This document shows, piece by piece, positions 59,511 to 64,000 of a stretch of DNA of 64,000 nucleotides (position 1 is its first letter; each line of letters opens with the position of its first letter). The translations under genes were made by a program, and so were the position numbers. Source of the stretch: Nicotiana tabacum (Eukaryota > Streptophyta > Magnoliopsida > Solanales > Solanaceae). Under the pieces are notes generated by a model, which saw only the letters and a program-made list of their open reading frames with translations, was not told where the DNA came from and made no database searches. The stretch spans positions 98,473,766-98,537,765 of the forward strand of contig NC_134102.1 in NCBI RefSeq assembly GCF_000715075.1. The letters are read 5' to 3'.

Positions 59511-60840
59511 ACTAGAACAGAATTATTAGGGGATATTTGAAATAAAGATTCAAAATAAAGATGTAAACAGGTAGATAACAATATAAACAAGTAGGCAAAG
59601 CTATCACTAATGCAATTAATTTGACAATGCTAGGGCAAATAGTAACTAAAGGTTTAAGAATAAAATAGACAGGCAAGGAGATACAATTACGCTAAAATAC
59701 CAAATTATTAAAAGATCAAGACAAGAGAGGAATAATAGAACTTGGATTGCAACCCTTGAAATTAACGGAAATCTAGTCGGCGGTGATAGATTGCGACGAG
59801 CTGGAGCAATACTCTATGTATTTCTTGTTCAAATAGGAAGAAGAAACTTTGAATATTTTTGAGCTTTCTCTGGAATTTAGACCAACCAAGAAATCAGCGA
59901 GAATTGACCGGAATCTGAATCGGAATCGGCTAAGAAGCTGAAGCGAAGTTGTAATACTCAACAAGAATGTGAAGCCTCTCCTCTAAAGAATATATACAAC
60001 AATCTTCAGAACGACGGAAGTAATCAACAAACGTACAGAATATACCTAGGTAATCAGCGGGAAGTAATCACAAATGTATTTGAAGCCTCTCTTTTACAGA
60101 ATATAACAAGTAATCAGCGGGAAGTAATCAACTAATAACTTTGAAGCTTTTCTTTTTACAGAATATCAAGAAATCAATAATATTTATCTCTGTATCAATG
60201 TAATGTATGTATTCTCGCTGGTGAATGTTTCTCGCAATATCGCCGGGGAGTTGACCGGTGATTTTGATTGGAGACGGCCGGAGATTTTTAGTTCGAGGTG
60301 AATAGAAGGCGTAGTTGATCGTTAAAGGACCGTGGATTGTGAAAACAATGGTGGGGGATTCCAAACAAATTTAGAATATTTCTAGAAAATTTGAGGATTA
60401 ATTTTGTTGAGATTAATTAATTTGAAGATTCAATCTCTTTGCATTTTTTTAAAAACTTTGATTTGGGTGATTGATTTCTATTTTCTGATTGGAATAAGTA
60501 AAGAAATTTTAGGTAAGAAATCATACTTCAAATTGATAATCATAGAACATTCATATCTCACAACAGGACGTTAATATATTGACTGATGTTGTACACTTAA
60601 TTATGACATCTAAGACTTCATTAATTCAGAGAAAATTGAACCACAAACGGCGGGACTTTCGACCTAAGAAATCTCTCAATTGAGTTGCTAAAATAAGTGC
60701 CATCTAAAACTATTATGCAATGTAAATGTGACTGTGATAGAATATAGATTTTTACCTAGTTATACTATAGTATAAACTTATTTACCATCTTTATTTAAGT
60801 TTCTTGTTAATTACTTTATATATTTATATTTACTAGTTTT
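59511..60840. other. LINE 5' flank and intergenic region
   Basis: Short direct repeats (GTAATCAGCGGGAAGTAATCA at about 60051 and 60112, and GAAGCCTCTC or variants) lie at 59960-60160. GC-richer segments with GGCGGTGATAG and CCGGAATCTGAATCGG at 59770-59940 look like the front of a gene or LINE leader, but no believable frame was found. The remainder is AT-rich. Confidence 0.35.
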
Positions 60841-61004
60841 ATACAAAACCATAAAAAAGAAGAAATGCAACATACCTTAAACATATTGTATCAGTTATAC
60901 GTAATCCCCCTATATTTAGGATTCTCTTCCTTTTCCAAACGAATACAAAAACATCTTCTCTCTTTCTTTAACAATTACCCAAAATTGTTCTTAACCACCA
61001 TAAG

Positions 61005-61125
61005 CATTCTCCCTTATCCACTGTTACCCAAAATCTCGCGTAAGAATTTTATCTTACCCACTGTTATCCAAAATCTTATTTACCCAAAATCACGCTTACT
61101 CACTGTTATCCCCCAAAATTGCAGA
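61005..61125. repeat. Degenerate direct repeats upstream of the DUF1985 gene
   Basis: About three copies of a CTTAYCCACTGTTAYCCAAA-like word separated by 40-50 bp. Confidence 0.6.
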
Positions 61126-61413
61126 TTCTTTCCTCTTCCAAAACTTTTGATATCCGATTTCTCTCTTTCATTAATCCAAAGTCTCTTTGTTATTTATACA
61201 ATGCAAACGAAATTCGAAATTTTGCTTTAGAATCAAATTGTGGGTAAGTTTTGAATCTTGTTTTCTTTATTTTGTCTAATTTTCAAGCTTCACTCTGCAT
61301 TAACAATGGCTCTTTTCTAATTTCTCAATATTTCATTCTTCTTCATGTTTTTTAGCCATTTAAAAAATGTCTCTTTAATATTCTTTTTCATTCCACCTTT
61401 TTCAGAACTAACA

Positions 61414-64000
61414 ATGGGTAAAAAATCTTTGCATGAATCTTTGAGAAAACATTCTGGAAATTGTATTGTTGATACACTAACAAGTAACACAGCAGTTCGG
61501 AGATCACCCCGGAAACAGTGTGAAAACGTTGTGGGTGAAACACCTAGTTTTGACTTAGATGTATTTTCACAAGAAGAAAAAAAAATCAAAAAATCAAATT
61601 CTAGGCATGTAATACCTTAGTGATTGATGAAGGTTCGGTTTCTAAGAGGAATGGTAAGGCACTTCGAGATGATGATTTTGAAGAGAAGGAATTGATATTA
61701 AAAGAAAGAAAGAGGAGTAACGTTAATGACGATGCGAAATCAAAAAAGAATAATAAGGTTGATCCGAATTTCGGCTCTCGTAAAGATGAATCTGATCACA
61801 AGGTACTGTAGACCTTTAAAAATATTTCCTTTATATTGTTTTATGTGGTTTTTTTTAGGTAATTTGTTTCTTTTGTATACTTTTTGTATACTGATTGTAT
61901 GAGTTTTCCAGAGAAATTATATTCATATTTTTTTTAATTATTAGTGTTGTACATATTTTGTATGTTTAGTGTATTACAAATGAAGTTGATTGTGTATGAT
62001 AGTGATTATTTGACATAAATGACTTGTTATTTGTTTTTTGTATTTTCCCGCATGATTTTTGTATGTACACTATTTTTTGAATGTATCCGTCTTTGTAGCG
62101 TAGTGCTATTATTTGTTTGACAATGATATATTAATATATTATTTGTATGTTAGATTATATGTTTTGTATTGTGTTTTATATGTTTATATTAGATAATTTG
62201 TTTATTTTTGTATGTTTTTTATATACTGATTGTATGAGTTCTCCAGAAAAATTAATTTTACATTATTTTTTTATTATTGGTGTTGTACATATTTTGTATG
62301 TTTAGTGTATTACAAATGAATTTAGTTTTATCAATTTCATATGTTTATGCAATTTTAGAAATAATACTATCGATTAAAAAAATACTTTTTTGTATATACT
62401 TGTGTCCTGTTTTTCTTTGCTGATATGTGGGTCGCTGGATTTCTTTTTTTAAGATTTATCCTTACTATTTTATTTTTTAATTCAGAGACAAAAGTTCTTT
62501 GTCAAGGAGGGTGCGAAATTTGGTGTGACTCATTGGCAATCATACACAGATCTTGAAGTACTGGAACACATCAAGGAAAATTTGTCAAGTGAACAATTAA
62601 ATTTGTTTAGGGAGTCATGCATTGGATACTTCCTCGATTTTCCCCCTAATATATGTACACAACATCAAATGATTAATGTATTGATGACAAGGGAGTTGAA
62701 TGACTACTGTGCTGCTGACATATTCTCTGTAGAGATCAAAGGTTCAGAAGTTGAATTTTGGTTTGCGTGAATTTGGTATAGTTACTGGTCTAACATGTGT
62801 TGTGTTTGAGGGAGATCTTGGGTTTGATCCACAGGTAAGACCAAACTTAATGCACAGTTACTTCCCAAACAAGGACAAAGTAGAGAAGAAGCTTCTTAGA
62901 AATTGCTTCTTGACCGAGTCGTGGAAATGTGATGAACATGTATTCAAGCTTGTGATCTTGTACTTTATAGACTTGGCGGACTGCCTCTTGCGCTTCAAAT
63001 TTGGATATACGATTGTTGTTCTATGGTTGGTAAACAAATTGACGTCCCCCCGCCAATAAAATACCTCGTATTCTGAAATGGACAAAGGTCAAATCCCAAC
63101 TTTGGCAGAAAATCATAGAGAATCTTATGTTCACTCCCAGTTGGATCAAGGTAAAAAAGCTGATTGTTTTTTTTTGGTATCTATTAGTTAAATTCTTAAT
63201 ATATAGAGTACATATACATCTGTCAAGTCAAAATTGTATAATACAATATTATGGCAAACAAAAATAACACAATTATCATACACTTATAATACATATTTAG
63301 TACACTATATGTATATATGTATAATTAAATTTTTGATAGCACACTACTATGACATATAAAACTTATACGATTGTCATACAGTTATTATACAAAGTGGATT
63401 GCGTTATTATACCTTTTGTTGCAGTTTTCAAATATTGCTGCAACAACTGAAGAGTTGGAACTCATAAAATTACCGTAAAAAGGGGATTATGAAATGGAAG
63501 AACGAGGAGACATTGCATCGCATCGTCGCAATCTCCCGTTTATACCTGAAAATTCTGAAGTTGCGAAGAACAAGCCCGACTAAGCTATATTGTGGGAAGA
63601 CAACGGTTGAGAACTGCAATTGCAAAGGTTCATAGTGATTTAGATGCATTCAAGACAAAGGTAGTAATTGCTTAGAAATGTATTACATTAACTTTTATCG
63701 ATGTTTAATAATTTGTGGTATTGTGCTTGTTTCTCAGGTTGCAGGTGACTTTGTATCGATGAAGGAATTTTTCACGCAATCAATTAACAAAGTCTTAGAT
63801 GAAATTAGGAAATCTTCATCCTGTCAATCCGAAAAAGCTGATGTTGCTATTTCACCAATGTATATATTTATTGGACCATCCAATAATGATCGCCACCACC
63901 ACAGCAGATACGACAATGCTTATTTTCCAGACCACAAAGAAGAGGAGGTTGGGTACGCAACAGTCAATGGCAATATAAAACAACTAGGTTATTTTACAAT
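61414..64000 (+). pseudogene. DUF1985/Ulp1 protease-like gene, partial, frameshifted, probably MULE-borne
   Basis: A first exon-like block (61414-61802) encodes MGKKSLHESLRKH ... RRSPRKQ and a Lys/Asp-rich stretch, with a frame change near 61615. After a possible intron (GT at 61803, AG before 62486) comes a DUF1985-type region: VKEGAKFGVTHWQSYTDLEV, LFRESCIGYFLDFPPN, HQMINVLMTREL, then (after a one-base shift near 62750) NFGLREFGIVTGLTCVVFEG and NLMHSYFPNKDKVEKK. Farther on, RLRTAIAKVHSDLDAFKTK (ending 63659), an intron, and from 63740 an open frame starting VAGDFVSMKEFFTQS run to the window edge. In plants DUF1985 precedes a Ulp1 (SUMO-protease) domain, often carried by Mutator-like elements; that domain would lie beyond 64000. 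Disruptions suggest a pseudogene, though missed introns could mimic them. Confidence 0.65.
61859..62321. repeat. Pair of ~120-bp direct repeats within the DUF1985 intron
   Basis: 61859-61981 and 62195-62320 share AATTTGTTT(C/A)TTTTGTAT, ATACTGATTGTATGAGTT and GTTGTACATATTTTGTATG, in the same order and orientation. Confidence 0.85.

Overview
This is nuclear DNA from a flowering plant, almost certainly a member of the Solanaceae. The genus cannot be fixed from the sequence alone. Evidence: two intron-containing plant genes with GT-AG introns, a plastid-type SHMT, and a dense load of nested plant transposons (Tekay-type chromovirus, Tat/Ogre-type elements, hAT, MULE and Stowaway MITEs, a tRNA-derived SINE, an RTE-type LINE).

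Layout. (1) 1-22890 is a transposon nest. A hAT-MITE-like sequence is split by a non-autonomous Ty3/gypsy-like element (545-22736, minus orientation). That element is itself split by a Tat/Ogre-like element carrying only a shortened gag (3691-15792, minus, perfect CATAC target duplication). (2) 23603-29680 is a complete nine-exon gene for a PITH-domain protein (204 aa); its last intron holds a Stowaway-like MITE and a SINE. (3) 30288-44918 is a second nest just past the PITH gene: a hAT transposon (8-bp TSD TTTATATT) is broken by a solo LTR (5-bp TSD CAACT), which is broken by a decayed Tekay/Del chromovirus (31803-42255, minus) with gag-protease-RT-RNase H-integrase-chromodomain remnants. (4) 45155-45974 is an almost perfect 394-bp-arm foldback element with a 9-bp TSD. 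(5) 46956-51213 is a complete eleven-exon plastidial serine hydroxymethyltransferase gene (525 aa). (6) 52383-53350 is a MULE-type MITE with a 9-bp TSD. (7) 54889-60840 holds a Tat LTR remnant, short tandem repeats and a decayed RTE-type LINE (minus). (8) 61414-64000 is the start of a DUF1985/Ulp1-protease-like gene, probably MULE-borne and frameshifted, running off the window.

The only two host genes that look intact are the PITH gene and the SHMT gene. Both are on the plus strand, with about 17 kb between them, of which about 14.6 kb is the hAT nest. Nothing suggests they share a pathway: SHMT is one-carbon/folate metabolism in plastids, while the PITH protein belongs to a proteasome/thioredoxin-associated domain family. 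The rest is transposon sequence whose insertion order can be read from target-site duplications. No CRISPR, rRNA or functional tRNA gene was seen.
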